DNA from: Idiomarina sp. X4
GTDB taxonomy: Bacteria; Pseudomonadota; Gammaproteobacteria; Enterobacterales; Alteromonadaceae
DNA length: 64,000 nt
Direction: 5' to 3'
NCBI RefSeq assembly: GCF_002808045.1
Contig: NZ_CP025000.1
Location: 434,001 to 498,000, forward strand
Shown: one piece after another, positions 40,601 to 48,258 of the stretch
Layout: every line of letters starts with the position of its first letter
Position numbering within the stretch: the first letter of the stretch is position 1
Translations under genes and position numbers: made by a program
Notes under the pieces: generated by a model
What the model saw: only the letters and a program-made list of their open reading frames with translations
Told to the model about the DNA's origin: nothing
Database searches by the model: none

Positions 40601-40795
40601 AATACGTTGTTCGGTTTCTAATGGCGAATAGCCTGGCGCTTCTGAATTTATCTGTACCTGAACATTGGTAATATCCGGCACAGCATCGATGGGTAGCTTT
40701 AATGTGCTATAAACGCCCGCAGCTGCTACTAACAAGGTTGCGGCAAGCACCAGCCATCGACGATCAACCGCAAAGCGAATGAGTGCATCTATCAT
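37676..40795 (-). CDS. czcA: CzcA-type heavy-metal RND efflux pump
   Basis: Inner-membrane proton-driven pump of the HME-RND family. At 1039 aa it has the full 12-helix, two-periplasmic-loop layout. The TM4 motif is DFGIIVDGAVIVVEN, with the two Asp and one Glu spaced as in Cupriavidus CzcA (D402, D408, E415). That pattern is typical of zinc/cobalt/cadmium pumps, so Zn/Cd/Co export is inferred. GGGAG lies before the ATG. It follows the adaptor (12-base gap) and the outer-membrane channel gene in a czcC-czcB-czcA order. The gene symbol reflects family and layout. Confidence 0.92.
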   Translation of the reverse strand: MIDALIRFAVDRRWLVLAATLLVAAAGVYSTLKLPIDAVPDITNVQVQINSEAPGYSPLETEQRISYPVETAMAGLPKLDYTRSISRYGLSQVTVVFEEGTDIYWARQQISERLQKVRGEVPDGIEPTMGPIASGLGEIVNYVVRAKEGATNADGEAYTPEQLRTIQDWIIKPQLVKVPGVTEINSVGGYEKQYQVAPIPGRMLAYKVTMQDLLAALDLNNRNAGAGYIEKNGEQWLVRSPGQLKTLDEIRNVVITKRDDAPVRVSDVAEVKLGEQLRTGAATSGESEVVLGTAMMLIGENSRIVAQNVADKIDEVQRSLPDGVVIETVYNRTSLVDKTIATVEKNLFEGAVLVIVVLFILLGNARAALITACVIPLSMLFAVSGMVANKVSGNLMSLGAIDFGIIVDGAVIVVENALRRLGIAQQRLGRVLTTKERLIEVTHSTREVFNPTVFGVLIIMLVYLPIFALSGVEGKMFHPMAFTVVAALLGALIFSVTFVPAAIAIFVRGNIQHGENRIMRAARKVYQPVLRQTLKLPVVIILIGFGLFAVSMFQASRMGTEFLPQLDEGDIVIQALRIPGTGLQQSIDMQKDVESVVSEFDEVKLVFSKIGTPDVATDPMPPSVADTFIILKERKDWPNPEKPKEQLVAEIRTAVQELPGNKYEFTQPIEMRFNELIAGVRADLGVRIYGDDLQTLKRLGDSAAAVIRTVDGAADVRVEQMTGLSTLSVIPKRDHLALLGLTVADVQRAVQAAVGGVQSGIIYEGDKRFKLMVRLDKEWRKSIEQLKSLPIDLPAGNPELRYVPLGEVAELSLESGPNQINRESSKRNVIVSANVEDRDLGSFVADVQDALTTDVDLPAGYWVNYDGTFEQLQSASQRLSLVVPLALLLIIGLLYSAFNSLSSALVIFTGVPLALTGGIFALALRDMPLSISAAVGFIALSGVAVLNGVVMLTFIRQLLRDGLPLKDAVFEGAQQRLRPVLMTALVASLGFVPMAFNTGVGAEVQRPLATVVIGGIVSSTLLTLVVLPALYYLVQRFKE

Positions 40796-40807
40796 TGTTT
40801 ACTCTCC

Positions 40808-41710
40808 CTAATGGCTGTGGCCTGCGCCTTGTTTTAGAATGTCAGCCTTTATCAAGTAGCTGTTTTCAACGACATAACTTTCGCCATTCTCAATACCCGA
40901 TAACACCTCGGTGTATTCACCGTCAGTTCGGCCTAACTCAACTTCCCTGGCTTCGAAACGATTACCCTCTTTAATAAAAACAACGGGGTTATCTTCTAAA
41001 CGTTGAACAGCATCATTGTTTATCGCCAAGCTCGCGTTAAAGCTGTCTGTAACGACATCCGCTTTTACGTGCATTCCCGGTCGCCAATGCCCCGACTGAT
41101 TGGGCAACTCGATAAGTGCGCGTGCAATATGTCCGCCAGTCATTTGTGGCGAGATATAAGACACAGTTCCTTCGACGGTTTTATGATGATGCAAGTCGTA
41201 CACATAGGTCGTTTGCTCTTCTTCTAACGACTCAATGTTCTCCGGGAACGCTGAAAGCTCTACCCAGACCGATGATGGATCCAGGACTTCAAATAATGGC
41301 TTTTGCTCAACCACTTCACCAACATTGGTAAAACGTGCAGTTACCTCTCCGCTAATTGGGCTGATGACTTCAAATGCCGTGCCTGTCGTAACATTCTCAA
41401 CAACAGCCAGAGTTTGCCCGGCTTTTATGTCATCGCCGATATTGGCCTTTAGTGACGTAACAATACCTTTGTACTTCGCTCCGATATGCACAATATTGTT
41501 ATTATTGGGGGCTATTACACCGAAAATTGTTTGCTTTACTCGAATGCTTTGAGCGCTCGCTGTTGCCAACGTTAATTTCGCGTTTTCTATTGCTGCATCA
41601 CTTAAATTGGTATGGGGTGCTTCATGCTCTTCGTGTTTTTTCTCATAAGCCAATACGGGCAGTGAAAAACTGGCAATGCAGATAATTGTAATCAATGTGT
41701 TGAGTTTCAT
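40808..41710 (-). CDS. czcB: CzcB-type periplasmic adaptor lacking an alpha-hairpin
   Basis: Membrane-fusion protein linking the CzcA pump to the outer-membrane channel. It has a signal peptide (ends LPVLAYE) and a His/Glu-rich stretch (KKHEEHEAPH), followed by beta-barrel and membrane-proximal domains. It ends in GAGHSH. At 300 aa it is short: the two lipoyl half-motifs (IGDDIKAGQTLAVVEN and ISPISGEVTARF) are separated by only about 10 residues. The coiled-coil hairpin that normally sits between them is missing. Its start overlaps czcC by 4 bases. Confidence 0.85.
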   Translation of the reverse strand: MKLNTLITIICIASFSLPVLAYEKKHEEHEAPHTNLSDAAIENAKLTLATASAQSIRVKQTIFGVIAPNNNNIVHIGAKYKGIVTSLKANIGDDIKAGQTLAVVENVTTGTAFEVISPISGEVTARFTNVGEVVEQKPLFEVLDPSSVWVELSAFPENIESLEEEQTTYVYDLHHHKTVEGTVSYISPQMTGGHIARALIELPNQSGHWRPGMHVKADVVTDSFNASLAINNDAVQRLEDNPVVFIKEGNRFEAREVELGRTDGEYTEVLSGIENGESYVVENSYLIKADILKQGAGHSH

Positions 41711-42954
41711 TGTTGTACTCCTAAAAACGGCTGTCCGGTCATGCGCTCTAATTCGATGATGTCGCTGTAAATCGCATGTTGACGGGAGATTTTTTCATAC
41801 TCGAGTTTTGCTAACTCTGTTTGCGCGTCTAACACTTGCAACAAAGAGTGCGTTCCGCGTGCGTAACCCTGTTGAGTTTGTGCGAGTAACTGTTCAGATA
41901 GCGGCATCAGTCGCTGGTTTATCTTTTGCAGATAACTTTGGTGAGTTTGCAAACTGTGCACTAGCGATAAAGCCAGTGATTTTAGTTGCTGCCGAACCTG
42001 TTTTTGCTGCGCCAGGATAGACTGATGCAGTAATCGGCTTTGTTTTATGCGACCGACGTTAGGGTCAGTGAACTGCAATGGCATCGATGCCTGGACGATT
42101 AAACCTACATCATCGAACTCATTATTGTAGCGAGCCCCGACACCAACGGTAATATCCGACTTTGAGTCCGCTGCTAACGCTCTGGCTTGCGCTTGTAGAA
42201 GTTGCTCAGAGTCCAGTAAACGCAAATACTCCGGCGCCCGATTAACAGCCGATAACACGTTGGCTTTTTCCGGGAGGCTTAGCGGAAAAGTAAAGTCTCC
42301 AGAGACGCGCGTAAAATTGAGCTCGCCTGCCCACATTGAAGCCAGTTCAGCTTGTTGCTTTTTCAGTTTACCGTTCAACTCGTCAGAGAAAGCGTATTGG
42401 CGCTCTAACTGTAATTTAATGCGAATAACCTCGGATTTAGGCACCGCGCCAGCTTCTACACGCTCCTGTGCCACTTTTATCAGTCGCTCAGTTCGCTGAA
42501 TTTGACGCTCGCTGGTATGCGCGACTTGCTGAAGTTTTAAAATGTCATAGAAACGCTGTGTGGTTTCTGCCAAAACCTCAATTTGACGATACTCAAACTC
42601 TGCTCGCTGAGCTTTCTCTTTTTCGGTTGCAGCTTTAACTCGTAACTGCCGTTTGTCCCCTAACTCTATGAGCTGAGAAAAGGATACGGTCAATTGTGAG
42701 TTACTGATACCTTCTAGCCGTCCTGAGCCGGCAAAGTTTTCTATTTCCGCAGATACCCTTGGGTTCGCTGAAAACTCAGCCTGCTCTATCAGTGCTCCTG
42801 CAGCTCGTATTTTATAATCATACTCCAGTAACTCAGGGTTATTCTTGATCGTTTTTTGTAACGCTTCTTTCAGCTTTAAATCTGTCGTCGCAGCCGTCGC
42901 CACAGGCACTAGCGCACCTAAGCAAAAGGCTGCCACGAAGTATAAATACTTCAT
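41707..42954 (-). CDS. czcC: CzcC-type outer-membrane efflux protein (TolC family)
   Basis: Outer-membrane channel of the tripartite pump. The 415-aa protein has a signal peptide (ends VATAATT) and two OEP domains dominated by long amphipathic helices, with ASMPLQFTDPNVGRIKQ in the second repeat. GGAGAAG precedes the ATG. It is the first structural gene of the minus-strand efflux operon, preceded only by a small secreted protein gene. Confidence 0.9.
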   Translation of the reverse strand: MKYLYFVAAFCLGALVPVATAATTDLKLKEALQKTIKNNPELLEYDYKIRAAGALIEQAEFSANPRVSAEIENFAGSGRLEGISNSQLTVSFSQLIELGDKRQLRVKAATEKEKAQRAEFEYRQIEVLAETTQRFYDILKLQQVAHTSERQIQRTERLIKVAQERVEAGAVPKSEVIRIKLQLERQYAFSDELNGKLKKQQAELASMWAGELNFTRVSGDFTFPLSLPEKANVLSAVNRAPEYLRLLDSEQLLQAQARALAADSKSDITVGVGARYNNEFDDVGLIVQASMPLQFTDPNVGRIKQSRLLHQSILAQQKQVRQQLKSLALSLVHSLQTHQSYLQKINQRLMPLSEQLLAQTQQGYARGTHSLLQVLDAQTELAKLEYEKISRQHAIYSDIIELERMTGQPFLGVQQ

Positions 42955-43001
42955 GTTGCTTCTCCATTAACTTATAGGTTTTAAAAAGTCTAAGTTAACG
43001 G

Positions 43002-43325
43002 TTACGCGTTTGGTGGAGGTACAGGGGGTTGGTGAGTCAGGCTTTGGTCAAAACCTATCGAGTTTGAGTTGGGTGCCAAAATAACAGGCACGGCTGAAAT
43101 TAAGAGGTTATAACCAGTAATGCAACTAATATGAGGTTGTGTTTGTTGTTTACTATCATATATTGATTTATTTAAGTCTTGATTTTCACGCTCAATTTCT
43201 AAGACTAAGTCATACGCAACTCCTGCACTCTTTATTGAAGACTGACTGAAAGTACCAGCCACAGGAGCACAGGCAAAAGAGCTATGAATGAGCACAGTCA
43301 GTATTAAAAACCAAGATATTTTCAT
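43002..43325 (-). CDS. Small secreted protein upstream of czcCBA (unrecognised)
   Basis: A 107-aa predicted exported protein: the signal peptide ends near SSFACAP, and few Cys and His residues follow. The C-terminus is Pro-rich (THQPPVPPPNA). It lies 47 bases before czcC on the same strand, the place occupied by CzcI-like peptides in czc operons. Sequence similarity to CzcI is not evident by eye; the resemblance is in size, export and position. It could also be non-conserved. Confidence 0.55.
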   Translation of the reverse strand: MKISWFLILTVLIHSSFACAPVAGTFSQSSIKSAGVAYDLVLEIERENQDLNKSIYDSKQQTQPHISCITGYNLLISAVPVILAPNSNSIGFDQSLTHQPPVPPPNA

Positions 43326-43400
43326 TCAATTACCCTACTCAATATAAATTCCTAATCCATCCAAAATAAGCTCGGCCATATTAATTATTATACTTACTAT

Positions 43401-43904
43401 TTACTTAGAACCCGGTAGATTCGGTATCATTGAGACCTGCAAGTTGCTTAACAGTAATAGGATAACTCCTAGGGTAATTGCAATATCGGCAATATTAAAA
43501 ACTGGCAATTGCCACGTTTGCCAACCTAGATGAAGGGAGTCGACAACATAGCCACGAAACAGTCGGTCAATGAGGTTCCCAACCGCCCCCCCAAGAATCA
43601 GCCCGTAGCTAATGCCATCCCGTTTACTTACTTTATTAAAGATCAACCTCGTTAAAGCCACAGACATTAGCAGAGCAACCCCAATAAAAAAATAGCGCTG
43701 CCAACCTCCACCATTTGAAAGCAGGCCAAATGCCGCACCAGTGTTCCAAGTGTGTACCCAATTGAAAAAAGGGGTCAATGAAATCGAATCACCGTAAGCT
43801 ATTGATTGCTGCGTCTGCCACTTGATCACTTGGTCAAGGACTACAGTTAAACCAGAAATTAACAGAGAAATATAGGGCGAAAATCCTTTATCAACGCAGG
43901 ACAT
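43401..43904 (-). CDS. lspA: Lipoprotein signal peptidase (SPase II), accessory copy
   Basis: Inner-membrane aspartic peptidase that cleaves lipoprotein signal peptides. The 167-aa protein has four hydrophobic segments and the conserved catalytic motifs GNLIDRLFRGYVVD and NIADIAITLG. Its ATG abuts the TGA of the cation-transporter gene. Housekeeping lspA normally sits beside ileS. A copy linked to a metal transporter and a CadR regulator is a known cargo block of mobile elements, so this is likely an accessory copy. Confidence 0.92.
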   Translation of the reverse strand: MSCVDKGFSPYISLLISGLTVVLDQVIKWQTQQSIAYGDSISLTPFFNWVHTWNTGAAFGLLSNGGGWQRYFFIGVALLMSVALTRLIFNKVSKRDGISYGLILGGAVGNLIDRLFRGYVVDSLHLGWQTWQLPVFNIADIAITLGVILLLLSNLQVSMIPNLPGSK

Positions 43905-44783
43905 TCAGTTCCCCTTCAGTGCAAAAATGCGTCTTGACCCGTTAAGCACGATTAAACCTGCTATGCTACCTATAATAAGATCTGGGTAATTCGACCCGGT
44001 CAACGCAACGAGGATGCCAGCGATGATTACGCCAAGGTTAATCACTACATCATTAGCTGAAAAAATCCAACTTGCTTTCATATGCGCACCACCTCCTCTA
44101 TGTTTGGAGATAAGTAGAAGACAGATGGTATTGCCAATCAACGCGACAAATGCAATCCCCATCATCGCAAGTGACTCAGGTTCACTCCCGAATACGAAGC
44201 GTCTCACAACTTCTGCAAGTACACCCAGAGCCAAAACCAGTTGTAGTACGCCAGCTAGGTGCGCAGCACGTATTTGCATATTAACACTACGCGCTACGGC
44301 ATAAAGAGAAAGCCCGTAAACTGCCGCATCGGCAAAATTATCTAAAGATTCCCCAATCAAACCAGCAGACTGCCAAAGCAGTCCGGCAGTCATTTCCACC
44401 AAGAACAGAAGAGTATTGATGGTGAGCAACCAACACAAGGTGCGGGACTCCTGCTTATCCGAACTTGCCGAAAACTCCTCAGCTTTGATTGCCTCGGAGT
44501 CCGCAGCAGTGTCTCTTTCAAGCGAGGCCCCCAAACCTAGAGTCTCTAATTTAGAAGTAATAAAGGCTGTCTCACCATCATGTAATACCTTCAGCCGACG
44601 GTTTGACAAGTCGAAGGATAATGAATGAATTTCCTCAAACCCATTCAGTGCCAAGCGAATCATTCGTTCTTCTGATGGGCAATCCATTTTTGCTACAGAG
44701 TAAACGATGAGCCGTTTACCTGACTCTTCGTAGGCATTTTTTGAGTCGCCATTTGTTCGAACCGTATCAAAGGAACTAGCCAT
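43905..44783 (-). CDS. Cation transporter with N-terminal HMA-like region (CDF-related)
   Basis: A 292-aa protein. The first 85 residues resemble a heavy-metal-associated domain with a single Cys in KMDCPSEER. The rest has about six transmembrane segments related to cation diffusion facilitators, with acidic motifs ESLDNFADA in TM2 and SANDVVINLG in TM5 in place of the usual HxxxD. Zn/Cd/Pb export is inferred from the divergent cadR gene and its MerR-type promoter. It forms a two-gene operon with lspA. Base composition is AT-richer than the flagellar genes. Confidence 0.82.
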   Translation of the reverse strand: MASSFDTVRTNGDSKNAYEESGKRLIVYSVAKMDCPSEERMIRLALNGFEEIHSLSFDLSNRRLKVLHDGETAFITSKLETLGLGASLERDTAADSEAIKAEEFSASSDKQESRTLCWLLTINTLLFLVEMTAGLLWQSAGLIGESLDNFADAAVYGLSLYAVARSVNMQIRAAHLAGVLQLVLALGVLAEVVRRFVFGSEPESLAMMGIAFVALIGNTICLLLISKHRGGGAHMKASWIFSANDVVINLGVIIAGILVALTGSNYPDLIIGSIAGLIVLNGSRRIFALKGN

Positions 44784-44815
44784 CGTATTACTTACCTTAA
44801 ATATATAGTTTCACA

Positions 44816-44846
44816 ATTAAAAACTATAAAGTTACTATAAGGTCAA
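44816..44846 (-). promoter_or_regulatory. MerR-type promoter of the cation transporter-lspA operon
   Basis: On the minus strand -35 TTGACC (44846-44841) and -10 TTTAAT (44821-44816) are separated by 19 bp, the stretched spacer that MerR-family activators untwist. The spacer holds two CTATAA-type half-sites as a direct repeat on the plus strand rather than a clean dyad. CadR, encoded divergently 32 bases away, is the expected regulator. Confidence 0.7.
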
Positions 44847-44877
44847 GAAATTACTTAACTAGATAGGAAATTTTCTT

Positions 44878-45297
44878 ATGCGTATTGGTCAACTAGCAGA
44901 CTTATTAGGAATTCAAACCCAGACAATAAGGTTCTATGAAAAAAAGGGTTTGTTACCTTTACCAGCTCGTAGTTATAACGGATATCGAGTATACACTGAA
45001 AAACATTACAAAAGACTTAAGTTTGTATGTAGCTGCAGAGCTATAGGCCTTTCATTATCTGAAACCCGCAGATTACAAGATTATCAAGACAATCCACATC
45101 AACCTTGCTCAGCCGTTAATACCCTGATTGATGAACACATAATGCACATACGCTCTCAAATTACTTCTTTGCAAGATCTTGAGAAGCAACTCACTTCAAT
45201 TAGAACAAGTTGTACTGGCCAAAGCAAAGTTATTGCGTGTACAATTCTTAATAAAATTGATGAAATAGAATCTGTTAGTTGTAACCGAGACGTCTAA
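44878..45297 (+). CDS. cadR: Cd(II)/Pb(II)-responsive MerR-family regulator (CadR type)
   Basis: Metal-sensing transcription factor. The N-terminal MerR helix-turn-helix (IGQLADLLGIQTQTIRFYEK) is followed by a dimerisation helix and a metal-binding C-terminus. Cysteines at 77, 112 and 121 fit the CadR/PbrR pattern (77, 112, 119 in Pseudomonas CadR), and an additional Cys is near the end. At 139 aa the size is normal. AGGAAA precedes the ATG. It is divergent from the cation transporter gene, and self-regulation through the shared gap is likely. Confidence 0.85.
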   Translation: MRIGQLADLLGIQTQTIRFYEKKGLLPLPARSYNGYRVYTEKHYKRLKFVCSCRAIGLSLSETRRLQDYQDNPHQPCSAVNTLIDEHIMHIRSQITSLQDLEKQLTSIRTSCTGQSKVIACTILNKIDEIESVSCNRDV

Positions 45298-45379
45298 ATT
45301 TCCGGAGGTTACACAACGTACTTACACAATTTTTTAAGGTTGTCCAGCGGAGCTTCGTTAGGCTACTGAGTGTCTAGTG

Positions 45380-45408
45380 AACTAGTGGCGATTCAGAATG
45401 CACTAGTT
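45380..45408 (+). terminator. Inverted repeat after cadR, possible terminator
   Basis: AACTAGTG (45380-45387) and CACTAGTT (45401-45408) are perfect 8-bp arms with a 13-base loop. ACTATTTTTAATT follows six bases later. It lies in the 165-base gap between cadR and the next metal module, so it may end the cadR transcript. An integration scar is an alternative. Confidence 0.4.
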
Positions 45409-45435
45409 GAGAACTATTTTTAATTAATGTACCAT
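45407..45435 (+). promoter_or_regulatory. Candidate promoter of the second czc operon
   Basis: TTGAGA (45407-45412), 17-bp spacer, TACCAT (45430-45435), 27 bases before the first gene of the plus-strand operon. Match to consensus is moderate. Confidence 0.3.
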
Positions 45436-45462
45436 TAAGCTGCTTATTTAGAACTGTAGGTA

Positions 45463-45807
45463 ATGATGCTTAGACTCGGATTTTTAATACTGGTGCTTGT
45501 TGCTGTTCTGACTCAAATCAGTCAGGCGGTTGCTGATGTGCATCAATCTCACCAATCCTCTTCTGAGCAACACCTCAATTTTGAGCATGACGAATCCCAC
45601 ATCGATAAGCGCAATCTCCCTAAAAGTGGCGAAATCAGCTTTGACTACCATCATTGCTGTCACTGCCATGGTTCATTTCATTTATATGCCATGAAGGCTG
45701 AAAAAACTCTCGCGTTACCACGAATGGGCACAATACGTCTTGGGTATACTGAGTTTTACACTAACCCACTATCATCGCCGCTGTTCCGGCCTCCCATCTC
45801 CTCATAG
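45463..45807 (+). CDS. Small secreted His/Cys-rich protein, CzcI-like
   Basis: A 114-aa exported protein. The signal peptide ends about residue 25 (SQAVADV) and a His-rich stretch follows. The motif HHCCHCHG sits near residues 64-71, and the C-terminus ends SPLFRPPIS. Size, export, metal-ligand cluster and position as first gene before an RND operon all fit CzcI-like or DUF2946-like peptides, whose role is proposed to be metal sensing or sequestration. A second ATG at 45466 may be the real start. Confidence 0.65.
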   Translation: MMLRLGFLILVLVAVLTQISQAVADVHQSHQSSSEQHLNFEHDESHIDKRNLPKSGEISFDYHHCCHCHGSFHLYAMKAEKTLALPRMGTIRLGYTEFYTNPLSSPLFRPPISS

Positions 45808-45880
45808 CTGCCTAATACGCTGCTTTAGCAGCGCAACTAAATCATTATTTTACGCAGTAATATGACTGAGGAGTCTATCT

Positions 45881-47131
45881 ATGGGTCCGTTTTCGACACA
45901 TAGCAAACGCTTGTTTGTTGCCGTAAGTCTGGCAATAAGTTCAAGCTACGCCAATGCACAACAGTTGCCCGAGCAATGGCAAAAAACTGTGCAGCAACAC
46001 CCCAGTGTTGAAGCCGCTCAACAGCAGGCTGAAGCGCTGATCCAACAGGGCAAACAATTAAATCAGCCTTTGTACAACCCTAGCTTATCGTCACGCTTAG
46101 AGCGCGAGGGTGACATCAATAATTACGCTGTTGGTCTAAGCCAGACGCTGGACTGGAGCACTCGCAATGAAGCAAGGGCCAGTCAGAGTGACGCCATGAC
46201 GGCTATGGCAGTGAGTATTTATCGCCAGTCGGCGACATCGCATGCTAAAACTTTGTTGAATGCCTATGTGCAATGGCTGGACGCAAAACAGCGTTACGCA
46301 CTGGCTGAGCAGCAAGAGAAAATCGTTAAACAGGCGATAAGCCTGGTTGCCGAACGACGTAAAGCCGGTGACTTAGGTGCCGTCGACGAACAACTGACGG
46401 TACTCGCGCTAAGTCGGCAACTGCAACAAACGGCAGCGGCTTATCAACAACTGCAATCCGCTGAAGCAGAGTTAAACGCTCTGCTAACAACGTCTGATGT
46501 CGGTCAACTCTCCATTAATGAGGAGCTATTTAACGTTGAACCTGCGTTAACGGCTCGTTGGCAACAACATCCAGCGTTAAAAGCCGCTTACCTGCAATGG
46601 CAATTAAAGCGCGCCGATGTCGACTGGAAACGCTCGTTAACCACCGCCAACCCAACCGTAGGCGTCGAAGCGGGCGAGAGCGATAACGAAACAGTAATTG
46701 GCTTATCATTCAGCATTCCACTACAGGTTCGCAATAACTACAGCGATGCGGTGCGCGCAGCCAATAGCGAAGCTGTTGCTGAAGAAAAACGTTTGATTGC
46801 ACTAAGGCAACAATGGCAAGCAGCACTGAAATCGTCTCTTAACAATTATCGTTTTGTGAAAAAACAGTGGCAAAGCTGGCAAAGAGACTTTCAATCTCGG
46901 CAGGATGAGTCGATGCAGGTGATTGAGCAGTCCTGGCTCGCCGGTGACCTATCCACCACAGACTACCTCACCGCTGTGCAACAGCAGCTCGATAGCCAAT
47001 TTGCAGGGATAGCGCTGCAAACACAATATCGGTTGGCCGCCATTGAATGGTTGTACCGTTCGGGCGAACTCAGTAAAGCACTGACGTTATCGCCGTTAAG
47101 CCAGCCAACAAACGCAGAGATTGGAGAGTAA
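45881..47131 (+). CDS. czcC: CzcC-type outer-membrane efflux protein (TolC family)
   Basis: Outer-membrane channel of the second RND system. The 416-aa protein has a signal peptide ending YANAQQ, then two OEP repeats made of long Gln/Ala-rich helices. GAGGAG precedes the ATG. It is separated from the adaptor gene by 3 bases, and from the upstream small gene by 73 bases. It is only distantly similar to the channel at 41707-42954, so the two operons are not recent duplicates. Confidence 0.88.
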   Translation: MGPFSTHSKRLFVAVSLAISSSYANAQQLPEQWQKTVQQHPSVEAAQQQAEALIQQGKQLNQPLYNPSLSSRLEREGDINNYAVGLSQTLDWSTRNEARASQSDAMTAMAVSIYRQSATSHAKTLLNAYVQWLDAKQRYALAEQQEKIVKQAISLVAERRKAGDLGAVDEQLTVLALSRQLQQTAAAYQQLQSAEAELNALLTTSDVGQLSINEELFNVEPALTARWQQHPALKAAYLQWQLKRADVDWKRSLTTANPTVGVEAGESDNETVIGLSFSIPLQVRNNYSDAVRAANSEAVAEEKRLIALRQQWQAALKSSLNNYRFVKKQWQSWQRDFQSRQDESMQVIEQSWLAGDLSTTDYLTAVQQQLDSQFAGIALQTQYRLAAIEWLYRSGELSKALTLSPLSQPTNAEIGE

Positions 47132-47134
47132 ACG

Positions 47135-48247
47135 ATGTCAGTAAAACCTTTATACGCAGCAATAGCACTTGCGCTGGGCTTTTCGGTTATGGCGCAGGAT
47201 GAACACGGACACGACGAAAAAGAAGCTACCCACAAGGAAAGTGCAGGCGTGGAGCTATCCAGCAAGCAGCTGTCCATGGCAGATATCACCACGCGAACCT
47301 TGCAAACTCAAGTCATTGAATACCCGGTTTATGCCCCGGGCGAGGTGGTTGCTAACGACTTTAACAGCTATATCGTGAGTCCGCGCATCGACTCGACCGT
47401 GCTCAAACGTTTTGTCAGTATTGGCGACCACGTCGAAAAAGGTGAACCTCTAGCCACCCTCTTCAGCGCCACCATGGCGGAGGCGCAAAGTCAGTATTTG
47501 GTCACACTTAACGAGTGGCAACGCGTGCAGTCACTCGGCGAGTCAACGGTTGGTGAAAAACGCTTTGTCGAAGCGAAAAACGCCTTTACCTCAGCGCAAG
47601 CGCAGCTCAAAGCATTTGGTATGTCAGCCAGTGATATTAAGCGTTTAAGTAAAGCTGACTACCCTATCGGCGAATACCAACTGACCTCAGAAATTGGCGG
47701 AATTGTGGTTAGCGATAATTTCAAGCAGGGTCAGCAAGTTAATGCCGGTAATCACTTGGTTGAAGTGCTGCAAGAAGAAACCTTGTGGGTTAATGCTCGT
47801 CTACCAGGCTCAGCTGACCTTAATGTGCAGTTTGGTGATCCTGTTACAGTGAGTGTCGACAATCAGCGCTTTGCGGCAAAAGTCATTCAGGAAGGCCACA
47901 CAATAGACCATAAAACCCGCACCCGAACGGTACGACTTGCCGTAAATAACGAAAAGGACCAATTACACCCTGGTTTATTTGCGGATGTTTATTTCTCAGT
48001 CAAGTCGGATAGACCGGTGCTTGCAGTTAAGGACTCAGCCTTAATGCGGGCATCTGATGGTGACTGGCAGATATTCATTGAGCACGAACCCGGAAAGTTT
48101 GAGCCGAAGAAAGTCGAATTGGTTGATGAAAAGGGTCCGTGGAAAGTTATTCGAGGCGTTAACGAAGGCACAAAATACGTAGACAACGGCGCGTTTTTCG
48201 TTCGCTCACAAATCGCTAAAGGCGGTTTTGACCCACATAACCACTAA
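47135..48247 (+). CDS. czcB: CzcB-type periplasmic adaptor (membrane fusion protein)
   Basis: Links the pump at 48259 to its channel. The signal peptide is followed by a His/Asp-rich metal-ligand stretch (QDEHGHDEKEATHKE). The lipoyl halves are separated by a predicted coiled-coil hairpin (MAEAQSQYLVTLNEWQRVQ through ASDIKRLSK), after which come the beta-barrel and membrane-proximal domains. It ends DPHNH. At 370 aa it is a full-length adaptor, unlike the hairpin-less one at 40808-41710. GGAGAG precedes the ATG. Confidence 0.9.
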   Translation: MSVKPLYAAIALALGFSVMAQDEHGHDEKEATHKESAGVELSSKQLSMADITTRTLQTQVIEYPVYAPGEVVANDFNSYIVSPRIDSTVLKRFVSIGDHVEKGEPLATLFSATMAEAQSQYLVTLNEWQRVQSLGESTVGEKRFVEAKNAFTSAQAQLKAFGMSASDIKRLSKADYPIGEYQLTSEIGGIVVSDNFKQGQQVNAGNHLVEVLQEETLWVNARLPGSADLNVQFGDPVTVSVDNQRFAAKVIQEGHTIDHKTRTRTVRLAVNNEKDQLHPGLFADVYFSVKSDRPVLAVKDSALMRASDGDWQIFIEHEPGKFEPKKVELVDEKGPWKVIRGVNEGTKYVDNGAFFVRSQIAKGGFDPHNH

Positions 48248-48258
48248 CAGGAGGTTGT

